Positions 1 through 7,814 of a stretch of DNA of 42,174 nt are shown here, piece by piece. The notes beneath the pieces were generated by a model that was not told the DNA's origin, made no database searches, and saw only the letters and a list, made by a program, of their open reading frames with translations. A program made the translations under genes and the position numbers. Location: assembly GCA_018265835.1 (NCBI GenBank), contig JABLYK010000018.1, positions 1 to 42,174 of the forward strand. Direction: 5' to 3'. Position 1 is the first letter of the stretch. The number at the start of each line of letters is the position of its first letter. Source of the DNA: Oscillospiraceae bacterium (GTDB lineage: Bacteria > Bacillota > Clostridia > Oscillospirales > Oscillospiraceae).

Positions 1-249
1 CAATGGAACGTGTCCACTCTGACGCTCTGCACGAGCAGAAAGAAATGGGGTGGATAGAACCAGCCACATTGCGCACTGCGGCGTGTGCCTGCGGGCCGAT
101 GTGGGTGCCCGAGCCGCCAACGGCGGCGACAAAGCGTTCTGGGAGTGCATCGGCCCCTGAGAAAGGCAATCCGCACCCCCTGCATCCGCCGTCTGATCAC
201 CACAAAATTCACGGAGCGCGCGGCGCTCCAAAAAAGGAAGCGATCCTCT
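1..249. other. Upstream spacer with an unexplained hairpin, no supported gene
   Basis: No reading frame here has a convincing start and ribosome binding site. A 9-bp perfect inverted repeat (GGGCCGATG near 95, CATCGGCCC near 149) encloses a second 6-bp hairpin (GCCGCC-AAC-GGCGGC). The pair could form a branched RNA about 65 nt long, ahead of the glycogen phosphorylase gene. I compared it by eye with TPP, cobalamin, T-box, c-di-GMP, ZTP and SRP consensus features and saw no match. It may be leader RNA or the tail of an upstream gene cut by the window edge. Confidence 0.3.
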
Positions 250-2655
250 ATGAGTATAACCAACCAGATTTCCCGCGACGAGCTGCGCAGCGCGATCGAA
301 GACAAATTGTGCGCGCACTACGGAGTGACGGCGCTGGACGCGACGGACGAACAGGTCTTTCAGGCCAGCGCCATCGTGATCCGCGAGATCATGTCCCGCG
401 TGCTCACCTTTGACAGCAGCGTGCAGCCGGAGCGCGAGGTGCACTACCTGTCCATGGAGTTTCTCATGGGCCGGTCGCTGATGAAAAACGCCTTCAACCT
501 CGGCGTGGCCGAGGCGCTGGAGGGCGCCCTGAACGACATGGGGCGCAGCGCGGCGGATATTTTCGAAACCGAGCCGGACGCCGGTCTTGGCAACGGCGGC
601 CTTGGCCGCCTCGCCGCGTGCTATATGGACAGCCTTGCCACGCAGGACATTCCCGCCACGGGCTACTCCCTGTGCTATGAGCTGGGCATTTTCCGCCAGA
701 AGATCGAAAACGGCAGGCAGACCGAGGTCGCCGACAATTGGCGCACCGCGGCTGAGGGCTGGCTCGTCCCGCGGTACGAGGACACGGTCGAGGTGCGTTT
801 CGGCGGCCACGTGGAGGCGCAGTGGGACAATTACGGCCACTACCACGGCGAGCTGAAGGGCTATGAGAGCGTGCTGGCTGTCCCGCGCGACATGCTCGTC
901 GCGGGCTACGGCAACACCCGCGTGAACACCCTGCGGCTTTGGGAAGCGCACAGCCCGAACGATCTGGACATGTACCTGTTCGCCACCGGCGACTATGTCA
1001 AGAGCATGGAGCAGCGCACGATGGCCGAGGTCATCACCAAGGTGCTCTATCCGGCGGACGATCACATTCAGGGCAAGACCCTGCGCATCCGCCAGCAGTA
1101 TTTCTTCGTATCCGCCACGGCGCAGAGCATCGTGCGCGACCACCGCGCGCGGTACGGCACGGTGCGCAACTTCCCGGAGCATCACGTCATCCAGATCAAC
1201 GACACGCACCCCACGCTCATGATCCCGGAGCTGATGCGCCTGTTCATGGACGAGGACGGCCTCGGCTGGGACGAGGCGTGGGACATCGTCACAGCCTGCG
1301 TCAACTACACGAACCACACCGTCATGTCTGAGGCGCTGGAGACGTGGCCGCAGGGCCTGATCCAGAGCCAGATGCCCCGCGTGTGGGAGATCATCTGCGA
1401 GATCAACCGCCGCTGGTGCGAGTACCTGCGCGGCCAGTTCGGGGACGACGCGCGCGTCGGGCGCAACCTCATTCTGGCCGGCGGCAAGGTACACATGGCA
1501 AACCTCTGCCTCGCCGCGTGCAGGACCGTCAACGGCGTGTCCGCCCTGCACGGCGACATCCTCAAAAACGACCTCTTCCGCGACGTGTGCGCGCTCTCGC
1601 CCGACCGGTTCACCTACGTCACCAACGGCATTGACCATCGCCGCTGGCTCGCGCAGATCAATCCGGGGCTGCACCGCCTTGTGTGCGACCTGCTGGGCGG
1701 CGACGGCTACCTGCTCCACCCGGAAGCGTTATGGAAACTAAACGACTTCGCGGGAGACGCATCGGTGCTCGCGCGTGTGGAAGCGATCAAGCGCGAAAAC
1801 AAACTGCGCTTTGCACAATATACTGCGCGGGAAGGCTTCGCGCTCGACACGGACGCGATCCTCGACGTGCAGGTCAAGCGCCTGCACGAGTATAAGCGCC
1901 AGCTTCTGTGCGCCATGCTCATCACCGCGCTGCAGCAGCGCCTGCACGATGACCCCAACCAGGACTTTGTGCCGCGCACGTTCGTCTTCGGCGCCAAGGC
2001 CGCGCCCGGCTACGCTGTGGCCAAGCGCATCATCCAGTTGCTCTGCTCACTGGCGGCGGACGTGAACGCCGACCCCGTCTGTAAGGGGCGGCTTCAGGTG
2101 CATTTCCTTGAAAACTACCGGGTTTCCGTGGCCGAGGTGCTGATGCCTGCCGTGCAGGTGTCCGAGCAGATCTCCACCGCCGGCAAGGAGGCCTCCGGCA
2201 CCGGCAACATGAAAATGATGATGAACGGCGCTGTCACGATCGGTACGCTCGACGGCGCGAACGTCGAGATGTACGAGCGGCTGGGCGACCGGAACATGTT
2301 CCTCTTCGGCCTGCATGCCGACGAGGCCGACGCCCTGCGCGCGCGCGGCTACAATCCGCTTGACTGCGTCCGGAACAACGACACGCTCCGCAGCGTGCTG
2401 GAGCGCATGAACCGCGGCTACGCCGACGGCGAGAGCTATTCCGACCTTGCCGGGCAGCTCCTCTATGGCGGCGACCCGTATCTGCTGCTGGCGGACTTTG
2501 AAAGTTATGTAAACTGCCATGACCGCCTGTACGCCACGATCTCCGACCCGGCGGAGCGCGCGCGCCTGTCGCTCGTGAATACCGCCGGGAGCGGCGTCTT
2601 TGCCGCCGACCGCGCTGTGCTGGAATATGCGCAGCGCATCTGGAGGGTCAAATGA
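250..2655 (+). CDS. glgP: Glycogen/maltodextrin phosphorylase
   Basis: Glycosyltransferase family 35 enzyme that releases glucose-1-phosphate from the non-reducing ends of glycogen or maltodextrin, using pyridoxal phosphate; cytosolic. The 801-residue product has the usual family length. The N-terminal half carries the typical EVHYLSMEFLMGR and DAGLGNGGLGRLAACYMDS segments, and INDTHP lies mid-protein. The PLP signature EASGTGNMK places the cofactor lysine at about residue 655, followed by NGAVTIGTLDGANVE. An open frame extends upstream to 85, but its extra residues are low-complexity Arg-rich sequence. The ATG at 250 follows AAGGAAG and begins the conserved part. The stop overlaps the next gene's start (ATGA), so the two are translationally coupled. 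Confidence 0.96.
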   Translation: MSITNQISRDELRSAIEDKLCAHYGVTALDATDEQVFQASAIVIREIMSRVLTFDSSVQPEREVHYLSMEFLMGRSLMKNAFNLGVAEALEGALNDMGRSAADIFETEPDAGLGNGGLGRLAACYMDSLATQDIPATGYSLCYELGIFRQKIENGRQTEVADNWRTAAEGWLVPRYEDTVEVRFGGHVEAQWDNYGHYHGELKGYESVLAVPRDMLVAGYGNTRVNTLRLWEAHSPNDLDMYLFATGDYVKSMEQRTMAEVITKVLYPADDHIQGKTLRIRQQYFFVSATAQSIVRDHRARYGTVRNFPEHHVIQINDTHPTLMIPELMRLFMDEDGLGWDEAWDIVTACVNYTNHTVMSEALETWPQGLIQSQMPRVWEIICEINRRWCEYLRGQFGDDARVGRNLILAGGKVHMANLCLAACRTVNGVSALHGDILKNDLFRDVCALSPDRFTYVTNGIDHRRWLAQINPGLHRLVCDLLGGDGYLLHPEALWKLNDFAGDASVLARVEAIKRENKLRFAQYTAREGFALDTDAILDVQVKRLHEYKRQLLCAMLITALQQRLHDDPNQDFVPRTFVFGAKAAPGYAVAKRIIQLLCSLAADVNADPVCKGRLQVHFLENYRVSVAEVLMPAVQVSEQISTAGKEASGTGNMKMMMNGAVTIGTLDGANVEMYERLGDRNMFLFGLHADEADALRARGYNPLDCVRNNDTLRSVLERMNRGYADGESYSDLAGQLLYGGDPYLLLADFESYVNCHDRLYATISDPAERARLSLVNTAGSGVFAADRAVLEYAQRIWRVK

Positions 2656-3551
2656 GCGCGGGGCAGTATGTGGTAGTGGTCGGCGCCGTGAATATGGACA
2701 TTTGCGGCCGCCCGTTGAAAAAGCTGATCTTCCGCGACTCGAACCCCGGCACCCTGCAGCTCACGCCCGGTGGCGTGGGGCGCAACATTGCGCACAATCT
2801 GCGCCTGCTGGGGGAGAATGTGACCTTCCTCACCGTCTTTGGCGAGGACGCATACGCGGAAACACTCCGGCGCGACTGCGCGGCGCTCGGCATGGATCTC
2901 TCCTGCGCCGAGACGATCCGCGGCGGACGCACGTCGTCGTATCTGTACATCACGGATGAGCACGGCGAAATGCAGCTCGCCATCTGCGATACGGACATTT
3001 CCAATTGCATTACGCCGGACTATCTCGCATCGCACCTCGACGTGCTCAACGGCGCGGCTGCGGTGGTGATGGACGGCAACCTCACCGAGGAGACCATTTC
3101 GTGGCTCGGCGCGCACTGCACTGCGCCGCTCTTCGCCGACCCCGTGTCGGTCACGAAGGCGGAGCGGATGCGCGCCACGCTCGGGCGCATCCATACCTTC
3201 AAGCCGAATCTCACCGAGGGACAGAATCTCACCGGCGAAGCGGAGCCGGAGAGCATTGCCCGCGCCATGCTTGCGCAGGGCGTGCAGCGCGTGTTTCTCA
3301 GCATGGGGCCGGACGGGATTCTGGCTGCGCAGGGGGACGCGCTCGTACATCTCCCGTGCCTGCCGACCCGGCTGGTGAACACCACCGGCGGCGGCGATGC
3401 GGTGATGGCGGCGCTCGTGTGGTCGTTCGTGCACGGGCTGGATCTGCGCGCGTCCGCCGCTGCGGCGCTGCGCGCCGGCAAGTGCATCGTCGAGTACAAT
3501 GGCACGAACAATCCCGCGCTGTCGCCCAGCCTTTTGATGGGGAACGGTTGA
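2652..3551 (+). CDS. psuK: PfkB-family kinase, PsuK (pseudouridine kinase)-like
   Basis: Ribokinase/PfkB fold sugar kinase of 299 residues. The N-terminus has GAVNMDICG followed by DSNPG and GGVGRNIAHNLRLLGE; the DSNPG plus GGVxRNxAxNL combination is the pattern I associate with PsuK, which phosphorylates pseudouridine to the 5'-phosphate. The C-terminal anion hole and catalytic base are in NTTGGGDAV (Asp near residue 248; GGGD replaces the commoner GAGD). No pseudouridine-5'-phosphate glycosidase (PsuG) is seen nearby. The partner is glgP, with a 4-base overlap. A different nucleoside or sugar substrate is therefore possible. A strong terminator follows within 15 bases. Confidence 0.8.
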   Translation: MSAGQYVVVVGAVNMDICGRPLKKLIFRDSNPGTLQLTPGGVGRNIAHNLRLLGENVTFLTVFGEDAYAETLRRDCAALGMDLSCAETIRGGRTSSYLYITDEHGEMQLAICDTDISNCITPDYLASHLDVLNGAAAVVMDGNLTEETISWLGAHCTAPLFADPVSVTKAERMRATLGRIHTFKPNLTEGQNLTGEAEPESIARAMLAQGVQRVFLSMGPDGILAAQGDALVHLPCLPTRLVNTTGGGDAVMAALVWSFVHGLDLRASAAAALRAGKCIVEYNGTNNPALSPSLLMGNG

Positions 3552-3565
3552 CATAATTTATCATG

Positions 3566-3604
3566 AAAAATGCAGGTGAATCTTACATTCACCTGCATTT
3601 TTTG
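3566..3604. terminator. Rho-independent terminator after psuK-like gene
   Basis: Perfect 12-bp stem (TGCAGGTGAAT paired with ATTCACCTGCA, extended by A/T pairs), 5-base loop, A-tract on one side and T6 on the other. It ends the glgP-psuK unit and could work in both directions, also serving the minus-strand gene that ends at 3768. Confidence 0.9.
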
Positions 3605-3637
3605 CGATATACAGTTAACATAATGCATGGACGCTGT

Positions 3638-3700
3638 CTATCGGCTGCTTGGCTCGCAGCGCTCTGTGCTGAAGATCCAGTCTTCCAAATCGGTCTCCAT
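3638..3700 (-). CDS. Possible 20-residue microprotein
   Basis: A 21-codon frame on the minus strand begins METDLEDWIF and ends CEPSSR. It is preceded by GGGGGTGAAGAG directly before the ATG, an unusually good ribosome binding site. It lies 67 bases downstream of the metallophosphoesterase stop on the same strand and before the shared terminator, so it could be the last gene of that transcript. The only support is the ribosome binding site and the position. It could equally be the remnant of a longer gene or chance. Confidence 0.22.
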   Translation of the reverse strand: METDLEDWIFSTERCEPSSR

Positions 3701-3767
3701 CTCTTCACCCCCGTAAGTTTTCGCATACGGTCATTCTATGCATCCGGAGGTGAAAAATTGCACGAAA

Positions 3768-4625
3768 TCAATTCGTGGTGCGCAATGTGAGACACACGAT
3801 TTCGGGATTGTTCAGCAGGCGCGGGAGCTGCGCGATCTGGCCGAGACCGCGCGAGACGATCATCTGATATTGCCCGGAGGCGAACATGCCGGCAGTGTAG
3901 TCCGGAAACAGTGTGCGGTCGGTGCCGATCAGGCCGCCGACGCCGGGCAGACGGACGACGCCGCCGTGCGCGTGGCCGCAGAGGATCACGTCCACCGGCA
4001 GCGTTGGATATTCCCCGACCCAGTAGTTCCGGTGGCCGAGCAGCACAGTGAACGCGCCGGGGTGCTCCGCCTGCACCGCAGCGGCGACCCTGTCTGGCGT
4101 CGGCATGTCGGCGCGTCCGTTCGGGTCATCCACCCCCGCGAGGACGATGCTGCCGGCGCCGTGCTGCAGCGTGACAAATTCGTTGCGCAGACAGGTAACG
4201 CCCACGTCCGCAAGACCGTCGAACAGCGCGTCGATTGCGTGGGACGCCCAATCGTGGTTGCCGCTGACGAAATACACCGGTGCGAGCGGCACGAGCTGCC
4301 GTGCGAGCGCGAGTGTGACCGGGATCTGGTCTTCGGCTTCGATGAAATCGCCCGTGAGTACGATGAGATCGGGCTGCGCCGCCGCAACGGCGCGCACCAG
4401 CCGCGCGTTGTCCTTGCCGAACTCCGCCGCGTGCAGGTCGGAGAGCTGCACGATGCGAAAGCCGTCAAAGTCCGCCGGAAGCCGCGCGGACGTGACGGTG
4501 TAGTCCGTCGTGACGAGCCGGTTTGCGCTGTCGGCAAACAGCAGCGCAAACAGCGCGGCGAGCGTCACCAGCACGGCGAGCGCGATGCGGAAGCTATGCA
4601 GTTTTTTCGGTGCTTTTTTGGCCAT
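3768..4625 (-). CDS. Membrane-anchored calcineurin-like metallophosphoesterase
   Basis: The 285-residue protein has one N-terminal transmembrane helix (about residues 12-31), so the catalytic domain is probably extracytoplasmic. Metal-binding motifs appear in order: QLSDLH (Asp63, His65), LTGDFIE, SGNHDW, and near the C-terminus GHAHGG, the dinuclear metallophosphatase pattern of the YkuE/YaeI-type family. Substrate is unknown; YaeI-type members act on lipid-linked phosphates. The ATG at 4625 follows AAAGGA. An in-frame extension to 4754 runs into a repeat element and is rejected. Expression context is unclear because its upstream region is occupied by that repeat. Confidence 0.88.
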   Translation of the reverse strand: MAKKAPKKLHSFRIALAVLVTLAALFALLFADSANRLVTTDYTVTSARLPADFDGFRIVQLSDLHAAEFGKDNARLVRAVAAAQPDLIVLTGDFIEAEDQIPVTLALARQLVPLAPVYFVSGNHDWASHAIDALFDGLADVGVTCLRNEFVTLQHGAGSIVLAGVDDPNGRADMPTPDRVAAAVQAEHPGAFTVLLGHRNYWVGEYPTLPVDVILCGHAHGGVVRLPGVGGLIGTDRTLFPDYTAGMFASGQYQMIVSRGLGQIAQLPRLLNNPEIVCLTLRTTN

Positions 4626-4643
4626 GGGGGATTCCTTTCTCCA

Positions 4644-4828
4644 AGTCTGGCAAAAAAGCAAGCTTTTTTGCCAAGGAGGATTGCGGCCTGCTGCAGCGCA
4701 CGCGCCGCAGGCGCGCACGTTTGCAGGCCGAGAAGAATTTTTTCCGCCGCACATGTCGCCGGAAAAAATGATTGAATTTTCTTTCGCCGCTCCGACGGCG
4801 AAACTCTACGAGGTTTTTTGACAAGTTT
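4644..4828 (+). repeat. 185-bp multi-hairpin interspersed repeat, family A copy 1
   Basis: One of three copies in the same orientation (others at 36624-36808 and 38861-39045). Order of parts: hairpin GGCAAAAAAGC/GCTTTTTTGCC, a GC-rich hairpin around CGCGCC-GCA-GGCGCG, an interrupted palindrome TTTTTTCCG/CGGAAAAAA, the hairpin TTTCGCCG/CGGCGAAA, and an end GAGGTTTTTTGACAAG that is complementary to the left end. No coding capacity. It lies between the metallophosphoesterase start and the parvulin promoter. Confidence 0.85.
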
Positions 4829-4944
4829 GGATGAACCTGTGTATTGTACCACGCGCGGCGGCGCGAGACAAGAGGGAAGCACTGCTGCGTCATCCGCCGC
4901 CGCGCCGGAAAACCTGCACAATCTTTGGAACGCAGTGAAAACAC

Positions 4945-4973
4945 TTGAAAGTGGAAAGCGAGTGCGGTATAAT
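4945..4973 (+). promoter_or_regulatory. SigA-type promoter of the parvulin gene
   Basis: TTGAAA at 4945-4950, 17-base spacer, TATAAT at 4968-4973. The start codon is at 5049, giving a leader of about 70 nt. Near-consensus boxes with ideal spacing. Confidence 0.8.
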
Positions 4974-5048
4974 GCTATCGCTAATGATAATAGCGGATTC
5001 TGTTTTTCATTGCAGCATCTATCTCACAAAGGTTAAGGTGAATCACGC

Positions 5049-6617
5049 ATGAGTGCATCTCAGGACAAAAAAAGACGCGTGGAAGAGCGCGGACTGGGCA
5101 CCGAACGGCGCATGGTCGCCGCGGGGAAAGAGGCCAAGGAGCGCAAAAAGAGCAAGATCCGGTGGACGGTCGGTACGATCATCGTTGTGCTGCTGATCGC
5201 CGCCATCCTCATTGGAAACTCGAACCTGTTCTATACCGCGCAGACCGCCGTGAAAGTTGGCGACGTGAAGTATTCCGCGGCTGACGTCAACTACTATTAT
5301 ATGAGCATCTGCAACCAGTTTATGAACTACGGCGCCATCGACAGGCAGAAGCCGCTGGATCAGCAGGAATGCACCTATGACAGCTCGTTTGACACGTGGG
5401 ACGATTACCTCCGCGACGCCGCAGTGAAGCAGCTCGTGCAGGTGACCGCAATGTGCAAGGGCGCCGAGGATGCGGGCATGACCCTCACGGAGGAGGATCA
5501 GCACAGCATCGACGAGCAGTTTGCCCAGCTGGAGCTTTCCGCCAAGAACTACGGCTACAGCTCCGCGAATAAGTATCTGGCCGCGGTATACGGCCACGGC
5601 GTGACGAAAAAGGTCATGCGCAATCTGATGGAGCAGGAAACGCTGGCCTCGAAGTATGCCGAGTCGCAGTACAACAGCTATACGTACACGGACGGGCAGA
5701 TTCAGGAGACGTATGCCGAGCATGCCAACGAGTATGACACCTTTGACTATCTGTACTATCTGGTGCAGGCGGAGAAGGTTGAGAGCACGGATGCCGACGG
5801 CAAGAGCACCAGCGCCCCGACGGACGAGACGATGGCTGCCGCCAAAGCGACTGCCGAGCAGATTGCGGCCGGCGTGCAGGATGCGGACAGCTTCAAGAAC
5901 GCGGTTGCCGAGTACGGGGTCGCCACCGCCGTGAAGGATTCCGAGGGCAATGCCACCGGCGAGACGACGCCGGCCGAGCCGACTGCCGTCGAAAGTAATT
6001 CCGGCAAGAACCTCAGCAGTATGCCGTTTTCCGAGTGGATCTACAGCGCCGACCGCGCCGCGAACGACGTCACCACCGCTGAGGCGTCGGGCAGCGGCTA
6101 CTATGTGGTCCTGTTCCAGGGCCGTGGCACGAACGACTATAACACCGTTTCCGTGCGCCACATTCTGATTCAGGCCGTGGATGCGGACGAGGATGGCGCC
6201 TATTCCGACGAGGAGAAGGCCGCTGCGAAGGAACGCATCGAGGCGATTTATGACGAGTGGAAGCAGGGCGACATGACCGAGGACAGCTTTGCGCAGCTTG
6301 CCAATGACAAGAGCGAGGACACCGGCTCCAACACCAACGGCGGCCTGTATGAGAACATCTACAAGGGTCAGATGGTGGAGGAATTCAACGATTTCTGCTT
6401 TGACCCCAGCCGTCAGAGCGGCGATGTGGACATCGTCTATGGCGAGAGCAGCAGCTATGCCGGCTACCATCTGGTCTATTTCGTCGGTGAGGGCATGCGC
6501 TATTGCGACTATCTGGCCGACCAGCTCCTGCGCAGCGACGATTACAGCGCATGGCAGGAGGAATATCTCGCCGACTGGAGCGCGGAGCAGTGCCACGCAA
6601 TGAAATACGTCGGATAA
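5049..6617 (+). CDS. Membrane-anchored parvulin-type peptidyl-prolyl isomerase (PrsA/SurA-like)
   Basis: A 522-residue protein with a charged Lys/Arg-rich N-terminus, one transmembrane helix at about residues 39-56, and a long extracytoplasmic part. There is no lipobox, so unlike PrsA it is held by a signal anchor. A SurA-N-like helical segment follows (TVKVGDVKYSAADVN type). The segment VSVRHILIQ near residue 375 opens a PPIC/rotamase domain, with LANDKSEDTGSNTNGGLYEN matching the conserved rotamase C-terminal half. It probably helps exported proteins fold. An Ala/Thr/Glu-rich insert (about residues 240-320) separates the chaperone part from the rotamase part. Start chosen at the ATG after AAGGTTAAGGTG, downstream of a clear promoter. 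Confidence 0.87.
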   Translation: MSASQDKKRRVEERGLGTERRMVAAGKEAKERKKSKIRWTVGTIIVVLLIAAILIGNSNLFYTAQTAVKVGDVKYSAADVNYYYMSICNQFMNYGAIDRQKPLDQQECTYDSSFDTWDDYLRDAAVKQLVQVTAMCKGAEDAGMTLTEEDQHSIDEQFAQLELSAKNYGYSSANKYLAAVYGHGVTKKVMRNLMEQETLASKYAESQYNSYTYTDGQIQETYAEHANEYDTFDYLYYLVQAEKVESTDADGKSTSAPTDETMAAAKATAEQIAAGVQDADSFKNAVAEYGVATAVKDSEGNATGETTPAEPTAVESNSGKNLSSMPFSEWIYSADRAANDVTTAEASGSGYYVVLFQGRGTNDYNTVSVRHILIQAVDADEDGAYSDEEKAAAKERIEAIYDEWKQGDMTEDSFAQLANDKSEDTGSNTNGGLYENIYKGQMVEEFNDFCFDPSRQSGDVDIVYGESSSYAGYHLVYFVGEGMRYCDYLADQLLRSDDYSAWQEEYLADWSAEQCHAMKYVG

Positions 6618-6623
6618 GCTCAG

Positions 6624-6683
6624 AATGACAGGGTAAGGTCGTGGGGTGGCGTAAACGCCGCCCCACTGACCGACCCTGTCATT
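6624..6683. terminator. Long hairpin after the parvulin gene
   Basis: A 60-base palindrome with outer arms AATGACAGGGT/ACCCTGTCATT and inner arms TGGGG-GGCG/CGCC-CCCCA. It begins six bases after the parvulin stop. There is no strong U-tract, so it may be a repeat-type hairpin that protects or ends the transcript rather than a classic terminator. Confidence 0.5.
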
Positions 6684-6840
6684 CTTCGCAACTCGCAGTG
6701 AGACCACTTGCGTTGGGTCTCCCTGCGAGGCAGCAAGGTCATCCCGCGCCGCAAGCGGCGTGAGATTGACTGGCTGCGTCATTCTTCGCAACTCGCGGGA
6801 AGACCGCTGCGCTGGGTCTTTCCGCGAGACGGGAGCATAA
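6678..6840 (+). repeat. Two related hairpin repeats, 100 bp apart
   Basis: The 19-mer GTCATTCTTCGCAACTCGC occurs at 6678-6696 and 6778-6796. Each copy leads into a hairpin: 6692-6729 with CTCGCAG/CTGCGAG ends, and 6792-6828 with CTCGCGG/CCGCGAG ends. The differences between copies are compensatory at two stem positions, which supports a folded product. It fills the space between the parvulin gene and the small gene at 6890. Confidence 0.75.
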
Positions 6841-6889
6841 GGTGGCGCCGCGCAGCGGCGCCATTTGGTTGGAAAGGAGCGTGCAACAG

Positions 6890-7048
6890 ATGCCACACAA
6901 GACGAAAACGGAGCGGTACGACGCGCGGAAGCTCTCTGCATCCGCGCTGGCAGATCTGCTGGCGGCGGAAGAGAAAACCGGCTGGACGGTCGTGTCCGCC
7001 GGATATGAGGGCGACGAATTCGTCGTCTCGTTCGAGCGGGAGGACTGA
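6890..7048 (+). CDS. Small hypothetical protein, 52 residues
   Basis: Starts at the ATG after GGAAAGGAG. A 16-residue upstream extension within the repeat hairpins is rejected because it lacks its own ribosome binding site. The product is hydrophilic. It has an N-terminal helix-like part (ARKLSASALADLLAAEEK) and a strand-like C-terminus (GWTVVSAGYEGDEFVVSFE). This resembles the helix-then-GW-strand outline of DUF4177-type small proteins, but the match is weak. It ends 2 bases before tcdA and is likely co-transcribed with it. Confidence 0.65.
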   Translation: MPHKTKTERYDARKLSASALADLLAAEEKTGWTVVSAGYEGDEFVVSFERED

Positions 7049-7050
7049 CC

Positions 7051-7761
7051 GTGCGGCAGCAAACCATTCGGACGGAAATGCTGCTCGGCGCGGCGGCGAT
7101 GGAGCGGCTGCGCGGCAGCCATGTGGCCGTGCTCGGGCTCGGCGGCGTGGGAAGCTGGTGTGCCGAGGCGCTGGCGCGTGCGGGCGTCGGGGAACTGACG
7201 CTTGTGGATGAGGATGTCGTCGGCGAGAGCAACCTGAACCGCCAGTGCTGCGCCCTGCACTCCACGCTCGGCCAGCCGAAGGCCATGGTCATGGCCGCGC
7301 GCGTGCGGGATATCGACCCGGAAATTGTCGTCCACCCCATGGTCGCGCGCTACGAGGCTGCGTCGCGCGAGTCGTTTTTCGCCGCGCGGTATGATTACAT
7401 CGCCGACTGCATCGACCTCGTGTCCTGCAAGGTCGATCTGATCTGCACGGCGCACGCGCGCGGCGTGCCCATTCTCTCCGCGCTCGGCACCGGCAACAAG
7501 CTGGACGCCAGCCGGTTTGTGCTGTGCGATCTGGCGGAGACGAGCGGCTGCCCGTTCGCGCGCGTGCTGCGGCGCGAGCTGCGCCGCGCCGGCATCGAGC
7601 ACCACGACGTGGTCTTCAGCCCGGAGGAAGGGATTACGCCGTCACAGCCCGAAGCCCCGCCGCCCGGACGCCGCAGCATCCCGGGGTCGCTCCCGTGGGT
7701 GCCGTCCAGCGCGGGACTGCTCATGGCGCAGGGCATCGTGCAGGCGCTTGTGCGCGCTTGA
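7051..7761 (+). CDS. tcdA: tRNA threonylcarbamoyladenosine dehydratase (ThiF/HesA/E1-like)
   Basis: E1-like ATP-dependent enzyme that cyclises t6A37 of tRNA to ct6A. The Rossmann nucleotide-binding motif VLGLGGVGSWCAEALARAG lies at about residues 27-45. DEDVVGESNLNRQ follows, characteristic of TcdA (CsdL/YgdL), then DCIDLVSCKVDL. At 236 residues the length fits. The GTG start at 7051 directly follows the stop of the small gene. The canonical Cys in the ALGTGNKLD region is absent here, but a conserved SGCPFARVLRRELR segment is present. A bidirectional terminator follows the stop immediately. Confidence 0.88.
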   Translation: MRQQTIRTEMLLGAAAMERLRGSHVAVLGLGGVGSWCAEALARAGVGELTLVDEDVVGESNLNRQCCALHSTLGQPKAMVMAARVRDIDPEIVVHPMVARYEAASRESFFAARYDYIADCIDLVSCKVDLICTAHARGVPILSALGTGNKLDASRFVLCDLAETSGCPFARVLRRELRRAGIEHHDVVFSPEEGITPSQPEAPPPGRRSIPGSLPWVPSSAGLLMAQGIVQALVRA

Positions 7762-7767
7762 AAAACA

Positions 7768-7799
7768 AAAAAGGGAACGCCATTTGGCGTTCCCTTTTT
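7768..7799. terminator. Bidirectional rho-independent terminator
   Basis: Perfect 14-bp stem AAAAAGGGAACGCC/GGCGTTCCCTTTTT with an ATTT loop, between the convergent tcdA and ABC permease genes. Confidence 0.93.
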
Positions 7800-7814
7800 G
7801 CGTGTGTGGCATGG

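Noticed and set aside
3..413. Open frame across the glgP start
   Set aside because: No ribosome site, Pro/Ala/Arg-rich composition, and overlaps the glgP coding region in another frame.
5043..7340. 765-codon minus-strand frame opposite the parvulin and tcdA genes
   Set aside because: Crosses the hairpin spacer and the start of tcdA, no promoter or ribosome site; antisense shadow.
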